From Pseudomonadota bacterium (GTDB lineage Bacteria; Myxococcota_A; UBA9160; PR03), in NCBI GenBank assembly GCA_003576805.1, contig QEVM01000009.1, positions 1-54,486 of the forward strand: a stretch of 54,486 nucleotides of DNA, written 5' to 3'. This document shows, in pieces, positions 10,415-24,443 of this stretch. A program made the translations under genes and the position numbers. The stretch's first letter is position 1. Each line of letters opens with the position of its first letter. The notes beneath the pieces are model-generated. The model was not told the origin of the DNA, made no database searches, and saw nothing but the letters and a program-made list of their open reading frames with translations.

Positions 10415-10771
10415 CTAGGGCGTCGCCGGCGCGTTGCCTGCGCGCAGGTACGGCCGGAGCTTCTCGAGGTTGGCGGGCCCGATGCCCTTCACCTCCGTCA
10501 GCTCGTCCACGCTCTTGAAGCCGCCCTTCTGCTTGCGCGTGTCGATGATCGCCTGCGCCCGCTTCTCGCCGATGCCCGGCAGGGCCGTCAGCTCTTCCAT
10601 GCTCGCGGTGTTGACGTTCACCGACGCCGGCGCCGGCCCCGGCTTGGGCTCGGCGGCGCGCGCAGCCGGCGCCCCGAGCGCACCGGCCAGGACCGCCCCG
10701 AGAGCCAGGGCGGCGATCCACGCGCGGGCCGACGAGCGGCCCGCCGCGCGGGTCATGGGGTTTCGGTTCAT
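10415..10771 (-). CDS. ComEA-like exported helix-hairpin-helix DNA-binding protein
   Basis: 118 residues. A signal peptide or N-terminal anchor (about residues 14-40, ending ARA) is followed by one competence-type HhH pair: VNVNTASMEELTALPGIGEKRAQAI and then VDELTEVKGIGPANLEKL. Such proteins bind double-stranded DNA outside the inner membrane during transformation, although many short copies have no proven competence role. Start is set at the ATG at 10771 because GGGAG lies eight bases upstream; a GTG at 10786 is in frame. It lies 28 bases past the polyprenyl synthase on the same strand if the upstream GTG is used, 43 from the ATG. Confidence 0.85.
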   Translation of the reverse strand: MNRNPMTRAAGRSSARAWIAALALGAVLAGALGAPAARAAEPKPGPAPASVNVNTASMEELTALPGIGEKRAQAIIDTRKQKGGFKSVDELTEVKGIGPANLEKLRPYLRAGNAPATP

Positions 10772-10814
10772 TTCGGAGACTCCCACGGGACCGTGGGGTG
10801 AGAAGGCGTGCGCG

Positions 10815-11831
10815 CTAGCGATCCCGCACCGCGGCGAACTCCGCGGCGGCGAGCATCGCCTGCTTGGCAGCGTTGTCGGGGAACGGCGCGATCGCCGCGC
10901 TGGCGCGCTCGACGTGCTCGACCGCGCGGCGCACCGAATCCTCGACGCCGCGGTAGCGCGCGACGATCTCGAGCGCGGGCGCGAGGTCGCCGTCCGCCGG
11001 CGCCTGGCGCTCCTCGTGATCGTGGCGGGCCGCCGTCTTGAGCACGCTCTCGATCGCCTCGCGCTCGGCGGCCGTGCAGCGCTTGAGGCTCAGCAACAGC
11101 GGGAGCGTCACCTTGCCCTCGCGCAGGTCGGTCCAGCGCTCCTTGCCGAGCACCTCGGAGCCGGCCTCGTAGTCGAGCGCGTCGTCGCGGATCTGGAAGG
11201 CGAGGCCGAGCTCGCGGCCGAAGTCGGCGAGGCGGCGCCGCTCGGCGCGCGTGACGCCGCCGAGGATGGCGCCCGCCTCGCTCGCCGCGGAGAGCAGCGC
11301 GGCGCTCTTGCGCTCGATCACCGCGTAGTAGTGCGCCTCGGTGACGCTCGGGTCGAAGCTCCGCTGGAGCTGGAGGATCTCGCCCTCCGCCATCAGCCGA
11401 ATCGTGTTCGAGAACACCCAGAGGACGTCGAGGTCGCCGTCCTCCACGATCATCGAGGAGGCGCGCGCGTAGAAAAAGTCGCCCGCGAGCACCGCGCGCC
11501 GGTTGCCCCAGAGCGCCATCGCCGACGGGCGGCCGCGGCGCAGCGGCGAGTGGTCGACGACGTCGTCGTGGAGCAGCGTCGCGGTGTGCAGCAGCTCGAC
11601 GGCCGCGGCCACCTGCACCCGACGCGGTCCCGTGTAGCCGCACAGCTCCGCGGCGAGCAGCAGCAGCGCCGGCCGCACGCGCTTTCCGCCCGACGAGAGC
11701 ACGTGGTCCCCGACCGCGGCGATCACGTCGCTCTCCGACGCGAGCTGCTCGCGCATGGCGCGTTCGACGAGCTCGAGCGGCTCGTCGACACGCTCGAGCG
11801 CTGCGGCGAACGCGGCGGGAGGGGCCGACAT
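10815..11831 (-). CDS. ispB: Trans-polyprenyl diphosphate synthase (octaprenyl/heptaprenyl type)
   Basis: 338 residues. Extends farnesyl diphosphate with isopentenyl diphosphate to make the quinone side chain. The first Asp-rich motif LLHDDVVDHS (DDVVD at 89-93), GGKRVRP (48-54) and the second Asp-rich motif QIRDDALD (216-220) are intact. Small residues just before the first Asp motif (HTATLLHDD) fit a long-chain product, but chain length is not predictable here. ATG at 11831. The gene symbol reflects family placement. Confidence 0.92.
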   Translation of the reverse strand: MSAPPAAFAAALERVDEPLELVERAMREQLASESDVIAAVGDHVLSSGGKRVRPALLLLAAELCGYTGPRRVQVAAAVELLHTATLLHDDVVDHSPLRRGRPSAMALWGNRRAVLAGDFFYARASSMIVEDGDLDVLWVFSNTIRLMAEGEILQLQRSFDPSVTEAHYYAVIERKSAALLSAASEAGAILGGVTRAERRRLADFGRELGLAFQIRDDALDYEAGSEVLGKERWTDLREGKVTLPLLLSLKRCTAAEREAIESVLKTAARHDHEERQAPADGDLAPALEIVARYRGVEDSVRRAVEHVERASAAIAPFPDNAAKQAMLAAAEFAAVRDR

Positions 11832-11916
11832 CGCGCGGCAGGCTAGCCACGGGGTCTTGGGGCGTCAAACCCGAGAACGCGCGGAAACGGCCGAAACACA
11901 AGCGAAATCCCGCGAT

Positions 11917-13308
11917 TCAGCGATGCGCGCGTGAAGCGTCCTGGGCGAGTAGCCACGCGACCGCGTCGGACACCGACTCGACCGGAACGAGCGTCGCGCC
12001 GGCGATCGCTTTCTCGTTCGCGCTCGCGCGCGGCACCAGGATGCGCGTGAAGCCGAGGCGCGCGGCCTCGCGCACGCGCGGCTCGAGCCGTGCGACGCGC
12101 CGCACCTCGCCGCCGAGTCCGACCTCGCCGATCGCGGCGGCGTCGCCCGGCAGCGGCAGGTCGAGCCGGCTCGACGCGACCGCGAGTAGCACGCCGAGAT
12201 CGGCGGCCGGCTCGGTGATGCGCACGCCGCCGGTCGCGTTCAGGTAGACGTCGCTGGCGAGGGCGTCGATGTCGCCGCGCCGCGCGAGCACGGCGAGCAG
12301 CAGTGCGAGACGTCCCTCGTCGAAGCCGATCGCGGTGCGACGCGCGGTGCCGTAGCTGGCGGGCGCCACGAGCGCCTGCACCTCGAGCAGGATCGGGCGC
12401 GTGCCCTCGAGCAGCGGCACGACGCACGATCCCGGCGATCCCGCGCGCCGCTCCGCGAGGAACAGCTCGCTGGGATTCTCCACCGTCTCGAGTCCGTTCT
12501 CGCCCATCGAGAAGACGCCGACCTCGAGCGTCGAGCCGAAGCGGTTCTTCACCGCGCGCAGCACGCGATAGGCGTGGCCGCGATCGCCTTCGAAGAGCAG
12601 CACGACGTCGACCAGGTGCTCGAGCACGCGCGGGCCCGCGAGCGCGCCGTCCTTCGTCACGTGGCCGACGAGCACGACCGCCGTGTGCGTCGCCTTCGCG
12701 GCGGTGGCGAGCAGCGCCGCGCACTCGCGCACCTGCGACACCGAGCCTGCCGCCGACTCGACGCGCTCGGTCTGGAGCGTCTGGATCGAGTCCACCAGCA
12801 CCAGCGCCGGCTTGCTCGCGCGCCACGGCTCGGCGATCGCCTCGGCGCGCGTCTCCGCGAGCACGAGGAGGTCTTCGGGCAGGTCGGCCAGGCGCTCGGC
12901 GCGCAGTCGGATCTGCTCGGCGCTCTCCTCGCCCGTGACGTAGAGCACGGGCGTGCCGCGCTGCTGGAGGCTGGCGGCGAGCTGGAGCGCGAGCGTCGAC
13001 TTCCCGATGCCCGGCTCGCCGCCGAGCAGCACGACGGCGCCGGGGACGAGGCCGCCGCCGAGCACGCGGTCGAGCTCGCCGATGCCGGTGGGGATGCGCG
13101 GGGCGCCGCCGCCCGCGACGTCGCGCAGCGCGACCGGCTTGGCCGCGGCCGCGCTCGGCGTGGCGACGAACTCGGCGGCGCGCGCCGGCGCCGCGTCGGG
13201 CTCCTCCATCAGCGTCGACCAGGCGCCGCACTGCGGGCAGCGGCCGAGCCAGCGCGGCGACTGTGCGCCGCACTCCGTGCAGTGAAAGACGGATCGGCGC
13301 TTCGCCAC
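11917..13308 (-). CDS. radA: DNA repair protein RadA
   Basis: 463 residues, typical length. N-terminal C4 zinc finger with Cys10, Cys13, Cys24 and Cys27, then a RecA-like ATPase with Walker A GEPGIGKST (97-105), the RadA-specific KNRFGS motif near residue 255, and a C-terminal Lon-protease-like domain. It is a hexameric helicase that promotes branch migration during recombinational repair. ATG at 13308. The first 105 bases upstream separate it from the divergent biotin operon and must hold promoters for both. Confidence 0.97.
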   Translation of the reverse strand: MAKRRSVFHCTECGAQSPRWLGRCPQCGAWSTLMEEPDAAPARAAEFVATPSAAAAKPVALRDVAGGGAPRIPTGIGELDRVLGGGLVPGAVVLLGGEPGIGKSTLALQLAASLQQRGTPVLYVTGEESAEQIRLRAERLADLPEDLLVLAETRAEAIAEPWRASKPALVLVDSIQTLQTERVESAAGSVSQVRECAALLATAAKATHTAVVLVGHVTKDGALAGPRVLEHLVDVVLLFEGDRGHAYRVLRAVKNRFGSTLEVGVFSMGENGLETVENPSELFLAERRAGSPGSCVVPLLEGTRPILLEVQALVAPASYGTARRTAIGFDEGRLALLLAVLARRGDIDALASDVYLNATGGVRITEPAADLGVLLAVASSRLDLPLPGDAAAIGEVGLGGEVRRVARLEPRVREAARLGFTRILVPRASANEKAIAGATLVPVESVSDAVAWLLAQDASRAHR

Positions 13309-13413
13309 GGGCGCCGATTCTAACGGCGGCCGCCGTCAACCCGCAGCGCGAACCCGAGTTGACAGGCCCGGCGGCGCGCGGGACCGTCCCGCCCGACCTG
13401 GAGGTGACCCGCC

Positions 13414-14568
13414 GTGTTCGACCGCTACGCCCGCCTCGCCGAGCGCGCCCTGCGCGACGAGCCCGCCACCCGCGACGACGCGCTCTGGGTGCTCGATGCG
13501 CCCGAGGTCGCGCTGCTGCCGCTGCTGCACGCGGCCTTCGTCGTGCGCGAGAAGCACTTCGGCCGCAAGGTCCAGGTCCACATCCTGAACAACGTGCAGA
13601 ACGGCTTGTGTCCCGAAGACTGCGGCTACTGCTCGCAGTCGAAGGACTCGGCGGCGCCGATCCGGAAGTACCCGCTGAAGTCCACCGACGACATCCTCGC
13701 CGAGGCCGAGCGCGCCGCGCGCGCCGGCGCGACCCGCTACTGCATGGTGCTCTCGGGCCGCGGTCCGACGCTCGAGCGCACGCGCGAGATGGCCGGCCTC
13801 GTGCGCGAGATCAAGTCGCGCTTCCCGATCGAGGTGTGCGTGTCGTGCGGCCTGCTCGACGAGGAGAAGGCGCGCATCCTGGCGGACGCCGGCCTCGACC
13901 GCCTGAATCACAATCTCAACACCAGCGAGCGGCACTACGCCGAGATCTGCTCGACGCATTCGTACCAGGACCGCTTGCGAACGCTGCTCGCCGCCAAGAA
14001 GAACGGCATCGAGCCGTGCAGCGGCTTCATCCTCGGCATGGGCGAGACGAGCGAGGACGTGCTCGACGTGGCGTTCGCGCTGCGCGAGCTCGAGGTGCCG
14101 TCGATCCCGGTCAACTTCCTCGTGCCGATCGACGGCAACCCCGTCGTGACCGACGGCTCGCTCTCGCCCGAGCGCTGCCTGCGCGCGCTCGCGCTGATGC
14201 GGCTCGTGAATCCGCGCGCCGAGATCCGCGCCGCCGGCGGTCGCGAAGGGCACCTGCGCTCGCTCGGCGCGCTCGTGCTCTGGCCGGCGAACTCGCTCTT
14301 CGTCGAGGGCTATCTGACGACGCGCGGCGACGCGGTGGACCCGACCTACCAGATGATCGCCGACGCCGGCTTCGAGGTGGACGGCAACCCGCTGTACGCC
14401 GAGCACGCGAAGCCGGTCGTGCACTTCGAGATCCCGGGCGGCGGCGACGAGGTGCTGCGGCCGGAGATCGCGGCCGGCAAGCGCGGACGCGGCGTCCGCC
14501 CGCGCAGCGAGCCGGAGCCGAGCGGAGCCGATCGGGACCGCCGCGGAGTGGCGCCGCGGGCGAGCTGA
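13414..14568 (+). CDS. bioB: Biotin synthase
   Basis: 384 residues. Radical SAM enzyme that inserts sulfur into dethiobiotin. The Fe-S ligands sit in CPEDCGYCSQS (Cys66, Cys70, Cys73), followed by conserved GATRYCMV and LNHNLNTSERHY segments. GTG start at 13414 with a strong GGAGG at 13400-13404. The last 35 or so residues (AGKRGRGVRPRSEPEPSG...) are basic and low-complexity, beyond the usual end of the family. First gene of a bioB-bioF-bioD operon. Confidence 0.96.
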   Translation: MFDRYARLAERALRDEPATRDDALWVLDAPEVALLPLLHAAFVVREKHFGRKVQVHILNNVQNGLCPEDCGYCSQSKDSAAPIRKYPLKSTDDILAEAERAARAGATRYCMVLSGRGPTLERTREMAGLVREIKSRFPIEVCVSCGLLDEEKARILADAGLDRLNHNLNTSERHYAEICSTHSYQDRLRTLLAAKKNGIEPCSGFILGMGETSEDVLDVAFALRELEVPSIPVNFLVPIDGNPVVTDGSLSPERCLRALALMRLVNPRAEIRAAGGREGHLRSLGALVLWPANSLFVEGYLTTRGDAVDPTYQMIADAGFEVDGNPLYAEHAKPVVHFEIPGGGDEVLRPEIAAGKRGRGVRPRSEPEPSGADRDRRGVAPRAS

Positions 14569-16458
<1,890 letters not shown>

Positions 16459-16543
16459 GTTGCGACACCTTTCGGCCCAGCCGGGCACTCACGGTGGGGA
16501 ATCCCGGCCCCAGATCGCCGGCCCCTTGCTCGAGGAGAGTCCC

Positions 16544-17581
16544 GTGCGAATTGCCGCCTCCTTCCTGTGCTCGCTCAGCTTTGGTGTTCTGTCGCTCGCC
16601 GGGCCGGCTGCGGCCGCGATCCTGCCGGGCGACGTCCTGGTGCTCGACCGCGCGAACGACCGCGTGCTCCGGATCGACGCCACGACCGGCGCCGCCTCCA
16701 CGCTCTCGCCGCGCAGTGGGACGAACTTGCTGGACGCGCCGCTCGGAATCGCGACGCGGCCCGACGGCGAGGTGCTGGTGCTGAACGGCGCCGAGCCGCG
16801 CATCGTGTCGATCGACCCGGTGACCGGCGCACAAACGGACGTCGGGAACGGCGCGGCGCTCGATCTGGGAACCGGTCCGGCCGCCATCGACGTGACGCAG
16901 CGCGATCCCGCGCCGGACACCTTCGCCACCGCGTACGTGGCGGCGGACGGCGAGCTCGTCGAGGTGACGCGCGACGCCGACTCGGCGACCGGGGCGCCGT
17001 TCTCGGCGTTTCCCGCCGGAATCACGGAGTCGCCCGTCGCGCTGGCGATCCGCACGCCGAGCACCGGCCCGATCGACCTGTTCGTGGCCACGGCCACGGA
17101 GCTGCTGCGCTACGACGGCGACGCCGAGATGACGACGCTCTTCTGGCCGTCGCCGGCGGGCGTCATCACGGGCGTGGACATCGCGGGCTCGCTCTTCATC
17201 GCGCGGCGCGCCGCCGAGTGCCCGTCGCAAGAGAACGGCGTTTACCTCTACTTCTCCACCGAGACCGACTTCCAGGCGTACGCAGTGGGCGACGACCTCT
17301 CTTGCCCCGGCGCGATCGCGGTGAACCCGCCGTCGTCGGGAATCGGCTCGCCCACGCTCTACGCGATCCAGGACGCGGAATCGGACGCGGTGGTCGAGGT
17401 CACGATCGAGGCGTCGCCCCAGGTCGCCGTCCTCGCCACGCCGACCGGCGCGAATCCGCCGGAGCTCGTCGACCTCGCCGTCTACCTGCCCGAGCCCGCC
17501 TCGGCGGCGACCGGCCTCGGTGCGCTGGCTGCGCTGGCGGGCGTCGCGCGGGCGAAGCGCCGGGCTCAATCGGCGGCGTAG
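16544..17581 (+). CDS. PEP-CTERM-anchored exported protein with NHL/beta-propeller-like repeats
   Basis: 345 residues. GTG start at 16544, with GAGGAG at 16532-16537; the signal peptide runs to about residue 25 (FLCSLSFGVLSLAGPAAAA). The body has repeated four-stranded blade patterns such as GDVLVLDRANDRVLRID and GEVLVLNGAEPRIVSIDPVTG. The C-terminus is a PEP-CTERM sorting signal: PEP at 316-318, a hydrophobic helix GALAALAGVA and a basic end AKRR. Such proteins are processed by an exosortase and are often surface or exopolysaccharide-matrix proteins; the exosortase is not in this window. The 3' end overlaps the convergent nagA by 16 bases. Confidence 0.85.
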   Translation: MRIAASFLCSLSFGVLSLAGPAAAAILPGDVLVLDRANDRVLRIDATTGAASTLSPRSGTNLLDAPLGIATRPDGEVLVLNGAEPRIVSIDPVTGAQTDVGNGAALDLGTGPAAIDVTQRDPAPDTFATAYVAADGELVEVTRDADSATGAPFSAFPAGITESPVALAIRTPSTGPIDLFVATATELLRYDGDAEMTTLFWPSPAGVITGVDIAGSLFIARRAAECPSQENGVYLYFSTETDFQAYAVGDDLSCPGAIAVNPPSSGIGSPTLYAIQDAESDAVVEVTIEASPQVAVLATPTGANPPELVDLAVYLPEPASAATGLGALAALAGVARAKRRAQSAA

Positions 17582-18753
17582 ACGCGGCGGCCGGCGACCC
17601 AGGTCGCGCGGACTTCGCCGGCGGCGTCGAGCTCGACGAGATCGGCGCGCGCGCCGACTGCCAGCGTGCCGCGCGTTCGCTCGATTCCGAGCAGCCGGGC
17701 AGGGCGGACGGTGCACGCGGCGATCGCCTCGGCCCGCGTCATGACGCGCCAGGTCTCGACGTTGCGGGCGGCGACGTCGAGCGTCAGCAGACTTCCTGCG
17801 AGGCGACCGTCCGGCAGGCGCCAGGCGACGCCGTCGCTGCGCATGCGATCGGCGCCGAGCCATGCGTCGCGGCCGCTCGCCGGCACGTCGATGCGATCGC
17901 TGATCAGGACGGTGCGCTCCCGCTTCGCGCGCGCCGCGATGCGCAGCCAATCGGGGTGGACGTGCGCGCCGTCGGCGATCAGGTCACAGCCGAGCGCCTC
18001 GTGTGCGAGCGCGACGGCGGCGAAGCCGTCCGGCGCGTCATCGGGACGCGCCGGATCGCGATGACGCGTGCAGCCCATCGCATTGAAGAGATGCGTCACA
18101 TGGCACGCGCCGCGCTCCACGGCGGCTCGCACGTCTTGCTCGCCGGCGAGCGTGTGGCCGAGCGCGACCACGACGCGCCGCCGGGCGAGCTCGGCCTGGA
18201 GCGCCGCGGCGCCGGGCAGCTCGGGCGCGAGCGTCACCATGCGGAGCAGCGACCCCGCGCGATCGAAGAGCGCGGCGCCCTCGCGTGGGTCGTAGGGCCG
18301 GATGCCGGCGGGAGGCTGCGCGCCCGCTGCGGCGGACAAGATCCACGGCCCCTCCAGGTGGAGGCCGAGCGGAACCGCGCCCGGCCATTCGCTGCGTGCG
18401 ATGGCCGTCGCGATGTGTTCGACGCGCGCGAGCAGCTCGGGCGCGGGCCAGGCGATGGTCGTGGGCAGAAAGGCGGTGACGCCGTGACGCACGAGTGACG
18501 CGGAGGCGCGGCGTAGCGCGCCTCTTGCGTCATCGATCTGGCAGGCGGCCAGCTCGCCGTGATGGTGGACGTCGAGGAAGCCGGGCGCGAGGCGCGCGCC
18601 ATGGAGCGAGGTGGGACGCGCGGACTCGGGCGCGGGTGCGTCGGGCCCGCAGCGCGCGGCGATGCGCTCGCCCTCGAGGAGCAGGCAGCCCGGTGCTTCG
18701 GAGCCGGATTCCGGGTCCACGAGGATCGCGTCGTGCAGCCAGCGCCGGATCAT
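17566..18753 (-). CDS. nagA: N-acetylglucosamine-6-phosphate deacetylase
   Basis: 395 residues, normal length. Amidohydrolase-family metal enzyme of amino-sugar recycling. GFLDVHHHG (His63-65), LEGPW (Glu134), GHT (His200), HLFNAM (His221), DGAHVHP (residues 261-267) and the catalytic Asp in ISDRIDVPA (Asp286) are present. Note that the second His pair is retained even though the first motif differs from the E. coli type (DVQVNG). ATG at 18753. It is a single gene here, with no nagB or PTS neighbour. Confidence 0.9.
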   Translation of the reverse strand: MIRRWLHDAILVDPESGSEAPGCLLLEGERIAARCGPDAPAPESARPTSLHGARLAPGFLDVHHHGELAACQIDDARGALRRASASLVRHGVTAFLPTTIAWPAPELLARVEHIATAIARSEWPGAVPLGLHLEGPWILSAAAGAQPPAGIRPYDPREGAALFDRAGSLLRMVTLAPELPGAAALQAELARRRVVVALGHTLAGEQDVRAAVERGACHVTHLFNAMGCTRHRDPARPDDAPDGFAAVALAHEALGCDLIADGAHVHPDWLRIAARAKRERTVLISDRIDVPASGRDAWLGADRMRSDGVAWRLPDGRLAGSLLTLDVAARNVETWRVMTRAEAIAACTVRPARLLGIERTRGTLAVGARADLVELDAAGEVRATWVAGRRVYAAD

Positions 18754-18850
18754 GGGCGGCGCAGTCTATCGAGCCGGCCGTGCGGCCGCGCCATGATGTG
18801 CGAGGGGATCCACCCTCAAGCGACGCGCGCGGACGTCCGATCCGCCCGGC

Positions 18851-19465
18851 GTGCCGAGTCCGCCCGCACCGCCCACGACCAGCGACGTCGCGGAAGAGCT
18901 GATCCTCCTCGATACGAAGCTGAAGCAGCTGAAGTTCGAGTACGAGCAGTACTTCATCGGCTCGCGGCCGCGCGAACCCGTGCTGACCCGCGCCGACGTG
19001 AACAAGCTCGTCACCAAGTACTCGAACGTCGGCATCCAGAACACGGCGCTGCGCTTCAAGTTCAACAACCTGTGCGCGCGCTTCTTCGCGATGCGCCGGC
19101 AATGGGACGAGACGCTGCGCAAGATCGAGGCGGGCACCTACGAGCGCCACGTCTTCAAGGCGAAGCTCCACGAGCGGGAGCGGACCGAGTGCGGACCGCC
19201 GGTCCCGCCGACCGGCGCCGCGACCGCGCAGGAGAACGAAACCACCGCGGGCGGCAGCGACCTCTACGCGGCGTACGTGGAGGCGAAGGGCCGCTGTGGC
19301 GAGGACGTGAAGGGCCTCTCGCGCGACAAGCTCGACGATCTGGTCGCGCGCCAGCGCGCCGCGATCCGCGAGAAGACCGGATGCGACGATGTCCGCTTCC
19401 GCGTCGTGGTCGAGGGCGGCAAGGCGAAGCTGAAGGCGACGCCGGTGAAGGCGCGCAGCGCCTGA
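18851..19465 (+). CDS. Coiled-coil protein resembling the MXAN_5187 C-terminal domain
   Basis: 204 residues from a GTG at 18851. Residues about 10-45 form a charged helix (ILLDTKLKQLKFEYEQYF), followed by a second helical block NTALRFKFNNLCARFFAMRRQWDETLRKIEAGTY... with conserved aromatic and basic positions. The C-terminal third (about 140-204) is a small mixed domain, KLDDLVARQRAAIREKTG then RFRVVVEGGKAKLKATPVK, seen at the end of related proteins. The match to a myxobacterial domain is from memory and unverified. No signal peptide. Function unknown. It stands alone between two minus-strand genes. Confidence 0.7.
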   Translation: MPSPPAPPTTSDVAEELILLDTKLKQLKFEYEQYFIGSRPREPVLTRADVNKLVTKYSNVGIQNTALRFKFNNLCARFFAMRRQWDETLRKIEAGTYERHVFKAKLHERERTECGPPVPPTGAATAQENETTAGGSDLYAAYVEAKGRCGEDVKGLSRDKLDDLVARQRAAIREKTGCDDVRFRVVVEGGKAKLKATPVKARSA

Positions 19466-19498
19466 TGCGCGGCGGCGCGGGGCGGCCGCGCCGCGCGC

Positions 19499-19917
19499 TC
19501 ACATTGGACGGTGGGGCTTGCTCGCGACCTGGAGCCGGATCAGCGCGCGCTGCAACGCGGCTTCCTCCAGCCGGAACCCCAGGGCCTCGTCGTGCTGCTG
19601 GCGAAGCTGCTCGATCTCGCGTTCCGCGCGCATCTTGGCGCGCTCCGCGCGGGCCGTGTCGATGTCGCCGGCGAACTCGCACGAGTCGACCATCAGCACG
19701 ACGCGATCGCCGTTCACCTCGGCGAAGCCATCCGACACGGCGGCCCAGCGGCGCCCGCCGCCGTCCACCTCCAGCTCGCCGATGCGGACCGGCGAGAGGA
19801 ATCGCTCGTGGCCGGGCAGCACGCCGAAGTCGCCCTCCGAGCCGGGAATGACGACGCGCTCGACCTGGCCTTCGTAGCGGACGCCCTCGGGCGTGACGAT
19901 GGTGAGCGAGAGCGGCA

Positions 19918-19918
<1 letters not shown>
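19499..19918 (-). CDS. atpC: F1 ATP synthase epsilon subunit
   Basis: 139 residues: N-terminal beta-sandwich (LTIVTPEGVRYEGQVERVVIPGSEGDFGVLPGH) and C-terminal two-helix hairpin. Part of the rotor stalk and an intrinsic inhibitor of ATP hydrolysis. Start ATG shares one base with the atpD stop. Last gene of the F1/b/b' operon. Confidence 0.96.
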
Positions 19919-21471
<1,553 letters not shown>

Positions 21472-22332
21472 TCAGAGCGCTTCCGCGCCCGACACGATCT
21501 CGACCAGCTCCTTCGTGATCGCGGCCTGCCGCGCGCGGTTGTACTGGAGCGTCAGCCGGCTGATCATCTCTTCCGTGTTGCGCGTCGCGCTCTCCATCGC
21601 CGTCATGCGGGCGGCGTGCTCACCGGCCTGATTGTCGAGCAGCGCGCGGAACACCTCGATCTCGATCGCCTTCGGCACGAGCAGCCGCAGCAGCGACTCG
21701 GCGTCGGGCTCGATCGTGAACGGCGCCTTGGCCTCCGGCGACTCGCTCGGCTCCGGCGCGAGCGGCAACAGCCGGACGACGCGCGGCCGCTGGGTCATCG
21801 TGCTCACGAACTCGGAGTGGACGAGCACGACCTCGTCGGTCTCGCCCGAGAGGAAGCGCTCGCTCGCCGCCGCGGCGATGTCCCTCGCGTGTCCGATGTC
21901 GACGCGGGCGATGCCGGAGACGCGAGCGACGATCTGGCCGCCGCGGCGGCGGGCGAAGAACTCGCTCGACTTGCGGCCGACCGCGACGATCGCCACGCGA
22001 TCGACGCCGCTCTGGCGCTGCGCGATCTCGCCCTCGGAGCGCTTGAGCACCGCCGCGTTGAAGGCGCCGCACAGGCCGCGATCCGACGTGATCACGATGT
22101 AGTCGACGTTGCGCACCGACTCGCGCACCGCGAGCAGCGGGTGCTCCGAGCCCTGGCTCGCCGCGACCTCGACCAGCGTGTCGCGCATGCGGTTCGCGTA
22201 CGGGCGCGCCGACTCGATCGCCTCCTGCGCGCGGCGCAGCTTGGCGGCGGCGACCATCCGCATGGCGCGCGTGATCTGCTGCGTCTTCTTCACGCTCGTG
22301 ATGCGGCGCCGGATGTCCTTCAGGCTCGGCAT
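21472..22332 (-). CDS. atpG: F1 ATP synthase gamma subunit
   Basis: 286 residues. Central rotor shaft. The N-terminal helix IRRRITSVKKTQQITRAMRMVAAAKLRRAQ, the SDRGLCGAFN motif and C-terminal NRARQAAITKELVEIVSGAEAL are all typical. ATG start three bases after the atpA stop. Confidence 0.97.
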   Translation of the reverse strand: MPSLKDIRRRITSVKKTQQITRAMRMVAAAKLRRAQEAIESARPYANRMRDTLVEVAASQGSEHPLLAVRESVRNVDYIVITSDRGLCGAFNAAVLKRSEGEIAQRQSGVDRVAIVAVGRKSSEFFARRRGGQIVARVSGIARVDIGHARDIAAAASERFLSGETDEVVLVHSEFVSTMTQRPRVVRLLPLAPEPSESPEAKAPFTIEPDAESLLRLLVPKAIEIEVFRALLDNQAGEHAARMTAMESATRNTEEMISRLTLQYNRARQAAITKELVEIVSGAEAL

Positions 22333-22335
22333 GCG

Positions 22336-23889
<1,554 letters not shown>

Positions 23890-23892
23890 CGC

Positions 23893-24441
23893 TCAACGTT
23901 CTCCCGTGAGTTGCGCGCGGAGCTGCTCGAGCTGGCTGCGCAGGCTTCCGTCGAATACGAGGTCGCCCACGCGGGCGACGAGGCCGCCGACGAGCCCCGG
24001 ATCCACGCGGATCTCGAGGTCGACCTGACGGCCGAGGCGGCGTGCGAGCGCGCTCCGGATGCGTTCGAGCTGCGACTGCTCGAGCGGCGCGGCGGTCACG
24101 ATCTCTCCGCGCACGCGGCCCGCGGCTTCCTCCGCGAGACGCACGAACTCGTCGCGGATCCCGGCGAGGTCGCGCGTGCGTCGCTGATCGATCAGGAACG
24201 CGCAGAAGTTCGCGACCAGCGGCGAGAGGCCGAGCGGCCCCGCGAGCTGCGCGAGCGCGGCGAGCCGCTCGCGCGCCGGGTGGAGCGGGCGGATGAACAC
24301 GTCGGCGAGCCCGGGCACCTCGGCGATCGCGGCGAGCAGGCCGTTCAGCTCGTCGCGCACCGCGTCCACGCGGCCCGTCTCCTGCGCCAGCCCGAAGAGC
24401 GCCTTCGCGTAGCGAACCGATGCCGATCGGCGACTCGCCAT
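23893..24441 (-). CDS. atpH: F1 ATP synthase delta subunit
   Basis: 182 residues. Peripheral-stalk connector (OSCP homologue): RYAKALFGLAQE near the N-terminus, PLVANFCAFLIDQRR in the middle, and the C-terminal DPGLVGGLVARVGDLVFDGSLRSQLEQLR. ATG start two bases after the atpF stop. Confidence 0.95.
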   Translation of the reverse strand: MASRRSASVRYAKALFGLAQETGRVDAVRDELNGLLAAIAEVPGLADVFIRPLHPARERLAALAQLAGPLGLSPLVANFCAFLIDQRRTRDLAGIRDEFVRLAEEAAGRVRGEIVTAAPLEQSQLERIRSALARRLGRQVDLEIRVDPGLVGGLVARVGDLVFDGSLRSQLEQLRAQLTGER

Positions 24442-24443
24442 GG

